DNA of 64,000 nt from CAYFFV01 sp964342695. GTDB taxonomy: Bacteria > Acidobacteriota > Vicinamibacteria > Vicinamibacterales > UBA8438. Within the stretch, counting starts at the first letter, position 1. Every line of letters starts with the position of its first letter. The stretch spans positions 1 through 64,000 of the forward strand of contig CAYFFV010000002.1 in the NCBI GenBank assembly GCA_964342695.1, given 5' to 3'. A program made the position numbers and the translations under genes. Shown piece after piece: positions 9,253-18,781 of the stretch. The notes beneath the pieces are model-generated. The model was not told the DNA's origin, ran no database searches, and was given only the letters and a program-made list of their open reading frames with translations.

Positions 9253-10497
9253 TTAACCAGAAAGGTCGATCTCACTCCGGCGAGCTACCCGAACACGTTT
9301 GATTCTTCGTTTTTCTGCATCAAGTACCTGTATATCAAGATTGTCAATAATTAATGACTCTCCAATTTTTGGAACCCGCCCCAGTCTGTTAAGAATAAAA
9401 CCACCAACGGTCTCAAAACCTTGTTGCTCAATCTCGATTTCCAAACATTCACACATCTTTTCAAACTCGACCGTGCCGCTAAAAACAAACCTTTGCTCGA
9501 CTTCCTGGATAATAGGTTCTGACTCCACATCGTATTCATCTCTTATTTCTCCAACGATTTCCTCAAGAAGATCCTCGATCGTAACCAATCCTGAAGTTCC
9601 ACCAAAATCATCCTGACAAATCGCAATTTGAACTTGTTGAATCTGAAATTCTTTAAGCAATAGAGCAACTGGTTTAGTCTCTTGAACTATCGTCACAGGC
9701 CGTAACAAGTCAGATGAAAGATTTTTGCTCAAATTCAAATCTGAAAATCCAAAAAAATCTTTAAGAAACACGAAACCCTCGATATTATCGAGGCTATCGC
9801 GATACACGGGAATTCGAGAATACTGCTCTTCTATAAATAGCTCGCGCAGCTGTTGACACGTCGACTCAACACGTGCCGCGACCATATCTGAACGCCGAGT
9901 CATGACTTCTCTCACTAAAGTGTTTCGAAAATCAACAACTGATTGAATAAGTTCATGTGCTTCATTCTCATGATCCTGAAGACGACTACTATTTGCAGAA
10001 TCTTGATTTCCAATCACAGGATCATTATTGAAAGCTACCTGCGAAGCAGAGCGCTCAAATCGCTGGTCACGTTTTATACGGGCAAACATATCAATCACCG
10101 GATGAAACAACCTGGCCGCAAGGTCAAAAGGCGGCAAAAGCGACTGGAGCACAATAATCGGATCACGTTGAACAAACATAAATGGGAACAAACACATGCA
10201 TGAAACAGCTAAAATAATTATCCCTAATGCGCTGAGTCCTACTAACCTGAAACTATTTTGATCAAACTGAAAAACCAAGGTTAATAAAATGATTGAGACA
10301 ACGAGAATGTGCATCACCCCTATAGGAAGAAAAAAGTGAGAAGGTCGATACAAATACCACATCAAACGATCTGAATCCACGCGATTCTCCACGCTGACAC
10401 GAACGGAAAAATGCATCAACAAAATAAATGCCAGATTAATTATTCCCAGATATATTAAAACGGCACACAATAAAATAATTACTAAGGCACTTGTCAT
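9253..10497 (-). CDS. CNNM/CorC-family membrane protein with CBS domains
   Basis: A hemolysin-C/CorC-type protein thought to act in divalent cation (Mg2+/Co2+) efflux. I start it at the ATG at 10497, giving MTSALVIILLCAV, because this overlaps the ybeY stop by 4 nt and begins a membrane segment; a start further upstream would add a hydrophilic stretch inside ybeY. Three or four hydrophobic segments occupy about residues 1-130. A CBS pair follows (REVMTRRSDMV; the FGGTSGLVTIEDLLEEIVGEI signature) and then a CorC_HlyC domain that ends the protein. It sits between ybeY and era, as in many genomes. The membrane part is less typical than in CNNM proteins. Confidence 0.88.
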   Translation of the reverse strand: MTSALVIILLCAVLIYLGIINLAFILLMHFSVRVSVENRVDSDRLMWYLYRPSHFFLPIGVMHILVVSIILLTLVFQFDQNSFRLVGLSALGIIILAVSCMCLFPFMFVQRDPIIVLQSLLPPFDLAARLFHPVIDMFARIKRDQRFERSASQVAFNNDPVIGNQDSANSSRLQDHENEAHELIQSVVDFRNTLVREVMTRRSDMVAARVESTCQQLRELFIEEQYSRIPVYRDSLDNIEGFVFLKDFFGFSDLNLSKNLSSDLLRPVTIVQETKPVALLLKEFQIQQVQIAICQDDFGGTSGLVTIEDLLEEIVGEIRDEYDVESEPIIQEVEQRFVFSGTVEFEKMCECLEIEIEQQGFETVGGFILNRLGRVPKIGESLIIDNLDIQVLDAEKRRIKRVRVARRSEIDLSG

Positions 10498-10958
10498 AGT
10501 GCAGTGTCGCCCATCCCACTCTTCAACCAAATCTTCCGTTCTATTTGGTCCATCTGTCCTTCATCCTGTTCATGGTCATACCCCAACAAATGCAACAAGC
10601 CGTGTAAAGCTAATCGCCTCAACTCAACTCCAACGGAATGACCGGCACGCCGCGCCTGTCTCTTTGTCACCCCCATTGCGATTACTACATCACCAAGAAA
10701 CTCAGACTTCGCTCCCTGTGATACTCGGTTAGACGCTGAAGGAAACGACAATACATCAGTAACTCTATTGATTCCTCTAAATTTCCTGTTCAGTGTGCGC
10801 ATCTTGTCATCGCAGACCAAAGCTATCACCATTTCACCGCTGGTCCTAGAAGGTGCTACGCTTGGTAGCCAATTAGATAGACCTGGAGCTGGCTTGAGAC
10901 GCCCTCTCCCATCTGTAACTATCACGCACAAGCAGGTCGATTTCGCAGGAGACTTCAC
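10494..10958 (-). CDS. ybeY: Endoribonuclease YbeY (rRNA maturation factor)
   Basis: Single-strand-specific endoribonuclease involved in 16S rRNA 3'-end maturation and ribosome quality control. The 154 residues include NRKFRGINRVTDVLSFP and the metal-binding motif HGLLHLLGYDHEQD, whose three histidines bind zinc. The N-terminus is about 15 residues longer than the core fold. It lies between the phoH-like gene and corC, the classical phoH-ybeY-corC-era neighbourhood. Confidence 0.95.
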   Translation of the reverse strand: MKSPAKSTCLCVIVTDGRGRLKPAPGLSNWLPSVAPSRTSGEMVIALVCDDKMRTLNRKFRGINRVTDVLSFPSASNRVSQGAKSEFLGDVVIAMGVTKRQARRAGHSVGVELRRLALHGLLHLLGYDHEQDEGQMDQIERKIWLKSGMGDTAL

Positions 10959-11033
10959 AACTTATCTTCACAGTTTTAAACTTAATTTTATTATTTACAA
11001 ACAATAAAAGGCATCGTCTTTACTTACAAGGAT

Positions 11034-11987
11034 CTATTTTTTGTCATCGTTATTTACGCTTTCGTAGGCTTTAACAATCAAACGCACCAAGGGATGCCTC
11101 ACAACATCACGATTAGAAAAATGAACTAGTGAAATACCGTCAATAGAACCGACAATTTGTATAGCCTCAATCAGTCCAGATATTAGTCCTGAAGGCAAAT
11201 CAATTTGTGTTACATCTCCGGTAATGACAGTCTTTGATCCAAAACCTAGTCGCGTCAAAAACATCTTCATCTGTTCTCTAGTAGTATTTTGTGCTTCATC
11301 CAAAATAATGAACGCATCGTTCAACGTCCGCCCACGCATAAAAGCAATCGGAGCAATTTCGATCACTCCACGCTCGAGTAACCGGTCAACTCGTTCGGCA
11401 TCCATCATGTCGTAAAGAGCGTCGAACAATGGTCTCAAATACGGATTGACCTTTTCTTGCAAATCACCGGGCAAAAAACCAAGCTTCTCTCCGGCTTCGA
11501 CAGCCGGACGTGCCAGAATAATTCTATTCACCCGCTTTGAATTTAAAAATGAAACCGCCTCAGCTATTGCCAGATACGTCTTACCCGTACCAGCTGGTCC
11601 CACACCAATAACAACATCGTCTTTTTCAATCGCATCTAAATAACTGCGTTGGTTAATACTCTTGGCCCTTACTTGTCTTCTCGTGGAAGTCTGAAGTGGG
11701 GCTCGAATGAAATAGTCACGAAGATTAACAGATACATCCTCGGAAATAAGTTCAGAAGCTCTCCGAACGTCCCCATTAGACAATTGATAGCCTTCTTTAA
11801 CTAGTTCACCAAGTTGGGCAATTACCTTTCCAACAGAAGTAGTATTTTCAGAAGAACCAGTCACCAGAAGTTCATGGCCATTTGTTCTAATTTTGACAGC
11901 AAAATACTTCTCAAGACTCTTAAGGTTCTCATCGTACGAACCGAAGAGTGTTTCGATACCTTCGTAAGGAATTGAGATTTTTAACAA
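11034..11987 (-). CDS. PhoH-like ATPase (PhoH/YbeZ)
   Basis: Predicted cytoplasmic P-loop ATPase. Its partner in many bacteria is YbeY, encoded next here. The 317 residues show a small N-terminal KH-like domain (about 1-80), then the PhoH domain with Walker A GPAGTGKTYLAIA (130-142), Walker B-like FIILDEAQNTT (about 226) and a conserved HFSNRDVVRHPLV segment near the end. The start codon appears to be TTG (11987-11985). The gene is 75 nt upstream of ybeY. Biochemical function remains uncertain for the family; RNA-related roles are proposed. Confidence 0.93.
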   Translation of the reverse strand: MLKISIPYEGIETLFGSYDENLKSLEKYFAVKIRTNGHELLVTGSSENTTSVGKVIAQLGELVKEGYQLSNGDVRRASELISEDVSVNLRDYFIRAPLQTSTRRQVRAKSINQRSYLDAIEKDDVVIGVGPAGTGKTYLAIAEAVSFLNSKRVNRIILARPAVEAGEKLGFLPGDLQEKVNPYLRPLFDALYDMMDAERVDRLLERGVIEIAPIAFMRGRTLNDAFIILDEAQNTTREQMKMFLTRLGFGSKTVITGDVTQIDLPSGLISGLIEAIQIVGSIDGISLVHFSNRDVVRHPLVRLIVKAYESVNNDDKK

Positions 11988-12080
11988 TGCAGGTGTCGCG
12001 ATGGAAGTATCTCCGTTATTTCTAAAACGAATGAAAACATGATCATGCTATTACGGTCAAGCATTGAAATAAATTTGCCA

Positions 12081-13847
12081 TCAGCTCCTGATGTGAAGTT
12101 GTTTCAACTGATGCCTATCAACACTAGAAGGGGCCCCCGACATCTGATCAATCGCAGCAGCAGTTTTCGGAAATGCTATAACGTCACGTATAGAGCTCTC
12201 GCCAGCCAGAATTGCAATAATTCTATCCAGTCCAAGAGCAATACCGCCATGTGGCGGAGTGCCATGTTCAAGTGCCTCAAGAAAAAATCCGAATCGTTCA
12301 CGGGCATCTTCATCGCTAATTTTTAACAATTCAAAAATGCGGCGTTGTAATTTTTGATCATGGATTCTGATGCTACCACCGCCTATCTCAGAACCATTAA
12401 GCACAAGATCGTAAGCCTGTGCTTTCACTGCCTCAGGTTTATCCGACAGCAAAGATATATCTTTAGGATGCGGGCTAGTAAAAGGATGGTGCATCGACAC
12501 GTGTCGCTCTTCTGCTTCAGACCACTCAAATAAAGGAAAATCGACCACCCACAAAAACTCAAATTTTGATTGATCGATAAGATCTTCACGTTGGGCCAAT
12601 AAAAGCCGAAGTTGCCCTAGGACCCCAGACGCTTCGTTACTTGTGCCAGCAGCCAGTAATACGAGATCATCTTGTCCTGTAGCCGAACACTCTAAGACTC
12701 TCGATATCGTTTTTTCGCCAGCGGCTTTGAGAATCGAACTTTGCACTACACCCTCAGGAGATCGCCGGGCCCAGACTAAACCCTTTGCACCCATTTCAAC
12801 CGCCTCATCGACAATCTGATCAAGTTTATGCCTCGCCTGACGGGCTCCTCCGGGTACAACGAGTGCTCGCACTACCCCGCCATTTTCCACCGCACCACGG
12901 AAAACACGAAACGAAGAATCTTCGAAAACAGACGAAACATCTTTAATAATCATCTCGCAACGGAGATCTGGCTTATCCGTGCCATACCGCAACATGGCAT
13001 CCGCATACGATAATTTCTTGAATGGAGCTTCTATATCGACCCCAATACAGCCAAATATTGACTGCATTAGTCTCTCTACTATTCCGAAAACAAGCTCAGA
13101 ATTTACAAATGACATTTCTATATCAATCTGAGTAAATTCCGGCTGACGATCAGAGCGAAGATCTTCATCTCGAAAACAACGAGCTATCTGAAAATAGCGA
13201 TCCATACCAGCAACCATAAGAAGTTGCTTGAAAATTTGAGGAGACTGCGGCAACGCGTAGTACTGAGCGGGATGCAAACGACTAGGAACCAGATAATCAC
13301 GGGCACCTTCTGGAGTCGATTTGGTCAATATCGGTGTTTCAATCTCCCAAAAATTCTCTTCGTCCAAAAATTTTCTGATATTCAACGAAACACGATGTCT
13401 GAGTCCGATATTTTCTCGCATCCGACGCCTTCTAAGATCAAGATACCGATGTCGAAGTCGAATCTCTTCGGAGACAGCTGTCTCTTCATCTATTTGAAAG
13501 GGTGGAGTTAAAGCTTCATTTAACACCTGTACTTCGCGTGCCGCTACTTCCACCTCACCAGTTGCGATTTTTGTATTAAGCGTTTCTTTAGATCGTAGCT
13601 CAACGAGTCCTGCGACGGTCACGACACATTCCGGGCGAATCACTTTTACAATCTCCAACAAAGAAGAATCATCGCGAACGACCATCTGTGTCACTCCATA
13701 TCGATCTCGAAGATCAATAAAAATAACTCCTCCGAGATCGCGAATCTTATGCACCCAGCCCATTAGCACCACGTCCTGTCCAACCTGGTCGATTCGCAAT
13801 TCACCACACGTATGCGTGCGCATAATATCCATTTGATAATCGTTCAC
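12081..13847 (-). CDS. aspS: Aspartyl-tRNA synthetase
   Basis: Class II synthetase that charges tRNA-Asp. The 588 residues are full length for the bacterial type: an N-terminal OB anticodon-binding domain (RTHTCGELR, GWVHKIRDLGGVIFIDLRDRYG), motif 2 with FRDEDLRSDRQPEFTQIDIE, the bacterial GAD insertion (about 300-420) and motif 3 with GLDRIIAILAGESSIRDVIAFPK. A GTG at 13847 is the outermost start, but the ATG eight codons later (MRTHTCGELR) matches the family N-terminus as well. Whether it is discriminating (Asp only) or also charges tRNA-Asn cannot be told from this window. It lies 18 nt after hisS. Confidence 0.97.
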   Translation of the reverse strand: MNDYQMDIMRTHTCGELRIDQVGQDVVLMGWVHKIRDLGGVIFIDLRDRYGVTQMVVRDDSSLLEIVKVIRPECVVTVAGLVELRSKETLNTKIATGEVEVAAREVQVLNEALTPPFQIDEETAVSEEIRLRHRYLDLRRRRMRENIGLRHRVSLNIRKFLDEENFWEIETPILTKSTPEGARDYLVPSRLHPAQYYALPQSPQIFKQLLMVAGMDRYFQIARCFRDEDLRSDRQPEFTQIDIEMSFVNSELVFGIVERLMQSIFGCIGVDIEAPFKKLSYADAMLRYGTDKPDLRCEMIIKDVSSVFEDSSFRVFRGAVENGGVVRALVVPGGARQARHKLDQIVDEAVEMGAKGLVWARRSPEGVVQSSILKAAGEKTISRVLECSATGQDDLVLLAAGTSNEASGVLGQLRLLLAQREDLIDQSKFEFLWVVDFPLFEWSEAEERHVSMHHPFTSPHPKDISLLSDKPEAVKAQAYDLVLNGSEIGGGSIRIHDQKLQRRIFELLKISDEDARERFGFFLEALEHGTPPHGGIALGLDRIIAILAGESSIRDVIAFPKTAAAIDQMSGAPSSVDRHQLKQLHIRS

Positions 13848-13865
13848 AGTGCTAGCTCGTCCTCG

Positions 13866-15122
13866 CTATTCACGTCTTAAGTAGTTAATAATATCGGCTC
13901 GCAATATTGTTTCCTGTTCACCAGTATCCATCCGCTTAACGGAAACCAAGTCCTGCTCTAGTTCATCTTCACCAAGAATGACCACATGAGATGCATTTGT
14001 TCGGTCTGCTCGTTTCATTTGAGCACGAGGAGATTTCGCCTCTAAATCAACAACCGCACTCAAACCCGCATGGCGGAGATCTCGAGTCAGAATTTGCGCA
14101 GGCATTCTTGCTTTGTCTCCAATCGCCACAACGTACGCGTCGGTTAAAAGCGTCTCTCTACTCTCGTCCGGCATTGCCATCACCAAACGCTCCAACCCAG
14201 CTGCAAACCCAATACCAGCTCTATCGGGTCCGCCAAGGACCTTGACCAACCCGTCGTAACGACCACCACCGAGTAACGCATCTTGAGCACCTATTGAGTT
14301 CCCCAAAATTTCGAAAGTAGTCCGCATATAGTAGTCAAGCCCTCGTACCAGACGATGAGACACTTTATAATCTAACTTAAATCTATCAAGTATCTCTCTT
14401 ACTTCTGAAAAATGTGTACGGCAACTCGAACATAAATGATCGATGGTATGAGGCAAAGTATCAATGACGCTTTGATCGTTATGCACTTTGCAATCAAAAA
14501 TCCTGAGCGGATTGGTTTTAGACCTACGCTGACAGTCACCACATAGCTCAGATACTCGACTACCTAGTTCATTAAGTAAGGCTTTCGTAAAATCCGGTCG
14601 ACACGCACTACAACCCACAGAATTTATAACAAGATCGATATCTTTAATCCCCAGGCCGTTCACAATTTGTACCGCCATTTCAATAACTTCAGCATCTAAG
14701 GCAGCAGACTCTATTCCAAAAGCCTCGACATCAAGTTGATGAAATTGTCGGTAACGACCTTTCTGTGGTCGCTCATAACGAAACATGGGACCTAAGCTGT
14801 AGATCTTGGCAGTTGGAAGTTCCTGCTCCAGCGAATGCTCGACAAGAGCTCTCACCATACTAGGGGTTGCTTCAGGCCTGAGAGTGATTTTTTCACCACC
14901 TTTATCCTCAAAAACATACATTTCCTTCTGAACGATATCAGTCGACTCTCCACTTCCCTTGGAGAAAAGTTCCTCTCGTTCAATAATGGGAGTGCGAATC
15001 TCATGATATCCATAACGGTGACAGATCTCTCTTACAACACGTTCAAGACGTTGCCATTGTTCAATCTCATCTAGAACGATATCGCGAGTGCCTCGAACTC
15101 CTGAAATCATAATTTGTACCAA
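13866..15122 (-). CDS. hisS: Histidyl-tRNA synthetase
   Basis: Class II synthetase that charges tRNA-His. The 418 residues show motif 1 (YGYHEIRTPIIEREELFSKGSGESTDIVQKEMY), motif 2 (PMFRYERPQKGRYRQFHQLDVEAFG), the histidine-specific RGLDYYMRTTFE sequence and a C-terminal anticodon-binding domain. A four-Cys cluster (CSACRP, CGDCQRRS, and further CxxC pairs at about 160-235) is typical of the insertion domain. It is the first gene of the minus-strand translation-related run and is divergent from moaA, with 117 nt between them for both promoters. Confidence 0.97.
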   Translation of the reverse strand: MVQIMISGVRGTRDIVLDEIEQWQRLERVVREICHRYGYHEIRTPIIEREELFSKGSGESTDIVQKEMYVFEDKGGEKITLRPEATPSMVRALVEHSLEQELPTAKIYSLGPMFRYERPQKGRYRQFHQLDVEAFGIESAALDAEVIEMAVQIVNGLGIKDIDLVINSVGCSACRPDFTKALLNELGSRVSELCGDCQRRSKTNPLRIFDCKVHNDQSVIDTLPHTIDHLCSSCRTHFSEVREILDRFKLDYKVSHRLVRGLDYYMRTTFEILGNSIGAQDALLGGGRYDGLVKVLGGPDRAGIGFAAGLERLVMAMPDESRETLLTDAYVVAIGDKARMPAQILTRDLRHAGLSAVVDLEAKSPRAQMKRADRTNASHVVILGEDELEQDLVSVKRMDTGEQETILRADIINYLRRE

Positions 15123-15239
15123 TTACCCCTTAGTTTGCCGCAAAGATTATACCTTTGCTCAGGAACAGCTTTCTTAAAGCATTAAAGAAAATTTCACTAA
15201 ACGTGTCAGTTCCGCAATACAGTGACATAATTATCATGA

Positions 15240-16259
15240 ATGAATCTTCTTGATTGCCACAACCGTCCCTTAAAAAGTTTGCGCTTGTCTGTGACGGATA
15301 GGTGCAATCTGCGCTGTCATTACTGCATGCCGGAGAAAGACTACGTATGGCTGCCTCGTGAGAGCATTCTCTCTTTCGAAGAACTTGTGTCCCTTGTGAC
15401 CATTTTTGAAGAATTAGGAGTAGATCGGATCAGGATTACAGGGGGCGAACCCCTTCTTCGAAAGAATCTACATGAATTAGTGCGGGCATTTGCTGACAGA
15501 CCAAAAATTAAAGACCTCGCTTTAACGACAAACGGGCTTTTACTATCTGAACAACTAACGGACCTCCATCGGGAGGGTCTGAGTAGATTAACCGTGAGTC
15601 TGGACACTTTGCGGAAAAAGCGATTTAAGGAACTGACACGATTTGACGAACTCGACACTGTTAAAAAAGGACTCACATTATCCGCAAAACTGTTCAAAAA
15701 AATAAAAATCGACACCGTCGTCATTAGAGGAATCAATGACGATGAAATAATAGATATGTTGGATTACGGGTCAGAACTGAATGCGGAAGTGCGCTTCATT
15801 GAGTACATGGATGTCGGCGGCGCAACCCGCTGGTCAGAAACTGCAGTGGTACCGCGTGTTGAAATTATTGAAAAGATCCAAGACCATTTTGGCGAGGTTC
15901 ATCAAATTCATGAACACTCGTCTGCTCCAGCAGATCGATTTACAACTAAAGATGGAACTACTTTTGGAATTATATCGTCAACGACAGAACCATTTTGTCA
16001 TTCCTGTGATCGAAGTCGACTTACAGCAGATGGACAGTGGTACCTCTGTCTTTATGCGTTAACGGGAATAGACCTTAGAAAAGTGCTCAGAGATGGATCA
16101 TCGGTTGATAACATTCGGCAGCTGATTCAATCAACCTGGAAAAAACGTGACAACCGTGGTGCCGAAGCGCGTCTCGCTGCATCTAATAGAAAACCACTTA
16201 TTCCGATCGAGACCTTGCAGAAAAAACCTCATCTTGAAATGCATACTCGTGGCGGATAG
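15240..16259 (+). CDS. moaA: GTP 3',8-cyclase MoaA
   Basis: Radical SAM enzyme that performs the first step of molybdenum cofactor synthesis, converting GTP to 3',8-cyclo-7,8-dihydro-GTP; MoaC (50848-51366 here) acts next. The 339 residues show the N-terminal cluster motif CNLRCHYC (Cys22/26/29), GGEPLLRKNL, and a C-terminal second [4Fe-4S] site with CHSCDRSRLTADGQWYLC. The protein ends in GG, the C-terminal tail needed for activity in studied MoaA proteins. It stands alone on the plus strand, away from moaC. An in-frame second ATG context fixes the start at 15240. Confidence 0.96.
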   Translation: MNLLDCHNRPLKSLRLSVTDRCNLRCHYCMPEKDYVWLPRESILSFEELVSLVTIFEELGVDRIRITGGEPLLRKNLHELVRAFADRPKIKDLALTTNGLLLSEQLTDLHREGLSRLTVSLDTLRKKRFKELTRFDELDTVKKGLTLSAKLFKKIKIDTVVIRGINDDEIIDMLDYGSELNAEVRFIEYMDVGGATRWSETAVVPRVEIIEKIQDHFGEVHQIHEHSSAPADRFTTKDGTTFGIISSTTEPFCHSCDRSRLTADGQWYLCLYALTGIDLRKVLRDGSSVDNIRQLIQSTWKKRDNRGAEARLAASNRKPLIPIETLQKKPHLEMHTRGG

Positions 16260-16269
16260 TCAGCCACAG

Positions 16270-16301
16270 AAAAAAACCGTGCGGCAACACATACCGCACG
16301 G
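16270..16301 (-). terminator. Intrinsic terminator of the Tes-like radical SAM gene
   Basis: A perfect 8-bp inverted repeat (CCGTGCGG at 16277-16284 and CCGCACGG at 16294-16301, 9-nt loop) is flanked on its left by seven A residues (16270-16276). On the minus strand this is a GC-rich hairpin followed by a U tract, about 60 nt beyond the stop at 16363. No T run follows on the plus strand, so it serves the minus-strand gene and not moaA. Confidence 0.85.
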
Positions 16302-16362
16302 CTAAAAAACTACCAACTAGCTCATCATCGCTCAAGCTAGCTATCAAACACTCTAATTGCCT

Positions 16363-18444
16363 TTAATTCGTGACCGCAGGTTCCTTGTCCTTCTTGAGAC
16401 CCTGAATTTGCACCAACGAAGGAGCTTCTTCTTTTAAAACATGCTGGCGATACAATTGGGCCATCTTCTCGTTGTGGGCAGGGTCGTCAACCTCCTCCGC
16501 CTTGGAAGCGGCACGCGCCTCTATCTTCTCTTGTCGCGCATTCTTTGCGATTCCCTGCTGATCCAAATCTTTTTGTATACCCGCCGTAACAGCATCATCG
16601 TCAAGAACCATACTGTGGTCCGTTGACCCTAGCTCTACCTCTTTACCTCCAGCAAAAATTTCATGACGTCCATGTTCTTCATACCACTTGGTCAACGTCG
16701 CTGTCATATGCATTTTCTCAATGATATTTCTCCAACCTACACCCGTGTTATAAGCACAAAATGAAATTTCACCCTCTTGAGTGGCATAGGGGATAATGCA
16801 TCGTTCAGTTCTTCTAAAATCATAGTTAAAGAGGTCCTGAAACCACATCCCTGCAACAAACAGAAAATTCCAGCGATCAGACCTCCGCTTACCAATATCT
16901 TCTTGCGTCCGATCACCTGATATTTTTCCGTAGTCCCGCCCAGTTGCATTGAAGGTTTTATCAAATTTTTTCAATAAATCAACCAGCTTAAAATGCTTGG
17001 GAGCAGTAAATGGGTTGTAGTTTCGCATTAGAGCTAATGCCATACCCGTCACGGTCATAAAGCGACCACGGCCAGCATCATTAACTCTTGCAATATCTTT
17101 AGCAAGCTGCTCACCTTTTACAAACGCTGTAAAGGGAACAGCTTCTTTGGTCTCTTTGTCGATCATAATAGCCATACCCACACCACAATTAGGATGACAA
17201 CCACAATTAAGTTGTCCCCAATCAGCTTGGGGGCCATGAACTCGATCTGCCCAATCGGTAAAAGTCCCCATGAACGAAATAGGAAACCAATCACGAACCG
17301 GCTCACCTATACCAGTTTGGTTTTTAACGTCGTGGGCAAGATGCGAAAGAGTATATCGCTGAGCTTTACGTCGTTCGTCCGTAATCTCTTCGTCCCGGCC
17401 CGTAAAAGACACTGGTTGAAAAGAGAGGAAACTAATCTTCTTTGGGTTATCCAAAGCAAACTGGACGACCCTGCCAACTTGCTCATTATTGATTCCATTA
17501 ACAATAGTAATAACGGGAACAATGTCGACACCAGCCTTATGTAAATTCTCTATTGCCTGTAATTTCACATCAAACAAGTTTCCTACCAAACGATGTGAAT
17601 TAGCCGCATTGCCTACACCATCAAACTGCAAATAGGCATACCGCAAACCAGCATCTGCAGCCGCCCGTGCAAAATCATAACTTTTTGCAAATTCAATACC
17701 ATTAGTAGCGGCCTGAACACTGTTGTAACCGACCTTACGAGAATATCTCACGGCATCGAGAAAGTACGGCGACATTGTCGGCTCACCACCAGAGAACTGA
17801 ACAGACATTTGACGTTTAGGCTTAATTGAAATTGCGTTGTCAAGCAGGGTCTGAATATCATCCCAGCCTAGCTCATGAACAAATCCAACCTGGTTGGCAT
17901 CCATGAAACAAGGATCGCACATCATGTTGCATCGGTTTGTAAGATCGATCGTTAAGACCGATCCTCGACCATACTTGATGGTACTACTCCCGTGATTGTG
18001 CAATTTTTCGTCATTATGCGCACGCATATCACTTCCAGGAAATGATTCCTCAAGATGACGGAAAAAATCTGTATCAATAGCCATCACATCTTCAAAACGC
18101 CCATGAATAGGACATTCTTTAACCATTACGATATTTCCATCTTGCTCGACAATCTGGGCTTTGATTTCTCCAACTTTTTCATTCAGGAGAATTCGGTAAT
18201 CTTTCTTGCCATCAAGAATTTCTTGCCGCGCTTCCCTGACGCATGTTGGGCAAAGAGAATCAGTTTCACGAGGCCATCCGAGAGGGGGCTTTACCTTTTC
18301 CGCGGACTTCAAGAGTGGCTTATCTGCCCACGCTGGGGTAAATGAAGGGTTTTGGCTGAATTGATTGACCCTGTCGTAAACAAACCAAGCTCCATTTGCG
18401 GCCAAAGACAATCCCTTTTCAACGTATTTGACTGGTTTATGCAT
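16363..18444 (-). CDS. Radical SAM enzyme of the tetraether synthase (Tes)/membrane-spanning lipid synthase type
   Basis: The 693 residues match the large multi-cluster radical SAM family that includes archaeal Tes, which joins lipid tails into membrane-spanning chains, and its bacterial homologues. Visible features: an N-terminal metal-type motif CPTC (65-68) with a later CPIHG (111), the radical SAM motif CNMMCDPC (Cys172/176/179), GGEPTMS, an NCGCHPNCGVG cysteine group (414-420) and a late RCIIPYAT...FCAYN pair (549, 563) that fits an auxiliary cluster. The C-terminal ~60 residues are charged. I start at ATG 18444, not the GTG at 18450, because AGGAG lies at 18454-18450. The gene is monocistronic with its own terminator. 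Family membership is well supported; the substrate (acyl or ether-lipid tail coupling) is inference. Confidence 0.75.
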   Translation of the reverse strand: MHKPVKYVEKGLSLAANGAWFVYDRVNQFSQNPSFTPAWADKPLLKSAEKVKPPLGWPRETDSLCPTCVREARQEILDGKKDYRILLNEKVGEIKAQIVEQDGNIVMVKECPIHGRFEDVMAIDTDFFRHLEESFPGSDMRAHNDEKLHNHGSSTIKYGRGSVLTIDLTNRCNMMCDPCFMDANQVGFVHELGWDDIQTLLDNAISIKPKRQMSVQFSGGEPTMSPYFLDAVRYSRKVGYNSVQAATNGIEFAKSYDFARAAADAGLRYAYLQFDGVGNAANSHRLVGNLFDVKLQAIENLHKAGVDIVPVITIVNGINNEQVGRVVQFALDNPKKISFLSFQPVSFTGRDEEITDERRKAQRYTLSHLAHDVKNQTGIGEPVRDWFPISFMGTFTDWADRVHGPQADWGQLNCGCHPNCGVGMAIMIDKETKEAVPFTAFVKGEQLAKDIARVNDAGRGRFMTVTGMALALMRNYNPFTAPKHFKLVDLLKKFDKTFNATGRDYGKISGDRTQEDIGKRRSDRWNFLFVAGMWFQDLFNYDFRRTERCIIPYATQEGEISFCAYNTGVGWRNIIEKMHMTATLTKWYEEHGRHEIFAGGKEVELGSTDHSMVLDDDAVTAGIQKDLDQQGIAKNARQEKIEARAASKAEEVDDPAHNEKMAQLYRQHVLKEEAPSLVQIQGLKKDKEPAVTN

Positions 18445-18449
18445 TTCCA

Positions 18450-18454
18450 CTCCT
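18450..18454 (-). promoter_or_regulatory. Shine-Dalgarno site that sets the Tes-like gene start
   Basis: AGGAG on the minus strand, 5 nt before the ATG at 18444. It overlaps the alternative GTG at 18450 and therefore argues for the ATG. Confidence 0.75.
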
Positions 18455-18781
18455 AAAAGGTAATCAGCAAGATCCCACCGATCCTTATTTAATTCACAAC
18501 AAAAACATCGACTTCCTTAAAAATACTAACCCTAATTAAATAGATGTTTTTACAAAAAAAAAAGGGTTTTATTGGCCGTTAGGATAACCATATTTGAGTC
18601 CAAATACTCAAAATCTGACATGAAGTGGAGTTTTCAGGACATAAAATGCCTTCTGACGCCTTAAACAGGCAAACAAGCTAAGATTATTTTCCCTAATCAA
18701 TCTCTCAAAAAAGCATAGGCAAGCACTAAACTTGCAACAAAACTACAGAAATGCCAATCTAAACTCAAAGACCAGAAGACC
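18455..18781. other. Divergent intergenic region between the Tes-like and DUF547 genes
   Basis: About 330 bp without a gene. It is AT-rich, holds an uninterrupted A tract near 18553-18562, and must contain the two divergent promoters, but I could not assign -35/-10 boxes with confidence. The only ordered element I see is the 20-bp inverted repeat at 18593-18612 listed separately. No tRNA, riboswitch or short ORF is convincing. Confidence 0.6.
18593..18612. promoter_or_regulatory. Operator-like perfect inverted repeat
   Basis: TTTGAGT (18593-18599) and ACTCAAA (18606-18612) form a perfect 7-bp inverted repeat around a 6-bp spacer. Total length and symmetry are those of a dimeric regulator site. 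It lies in the middle of the divergent region, about 150 bp from the Tes-like start and 170 bp from the DUF547 start. With AT-rich DNA a chance match is possible. Confidence 0.4.

Noticed and set aside
16277..16301. Terminator for moaA.
   Set aside because: The T tract is only on the minus-strand side, so it ends the Tes-like gene.
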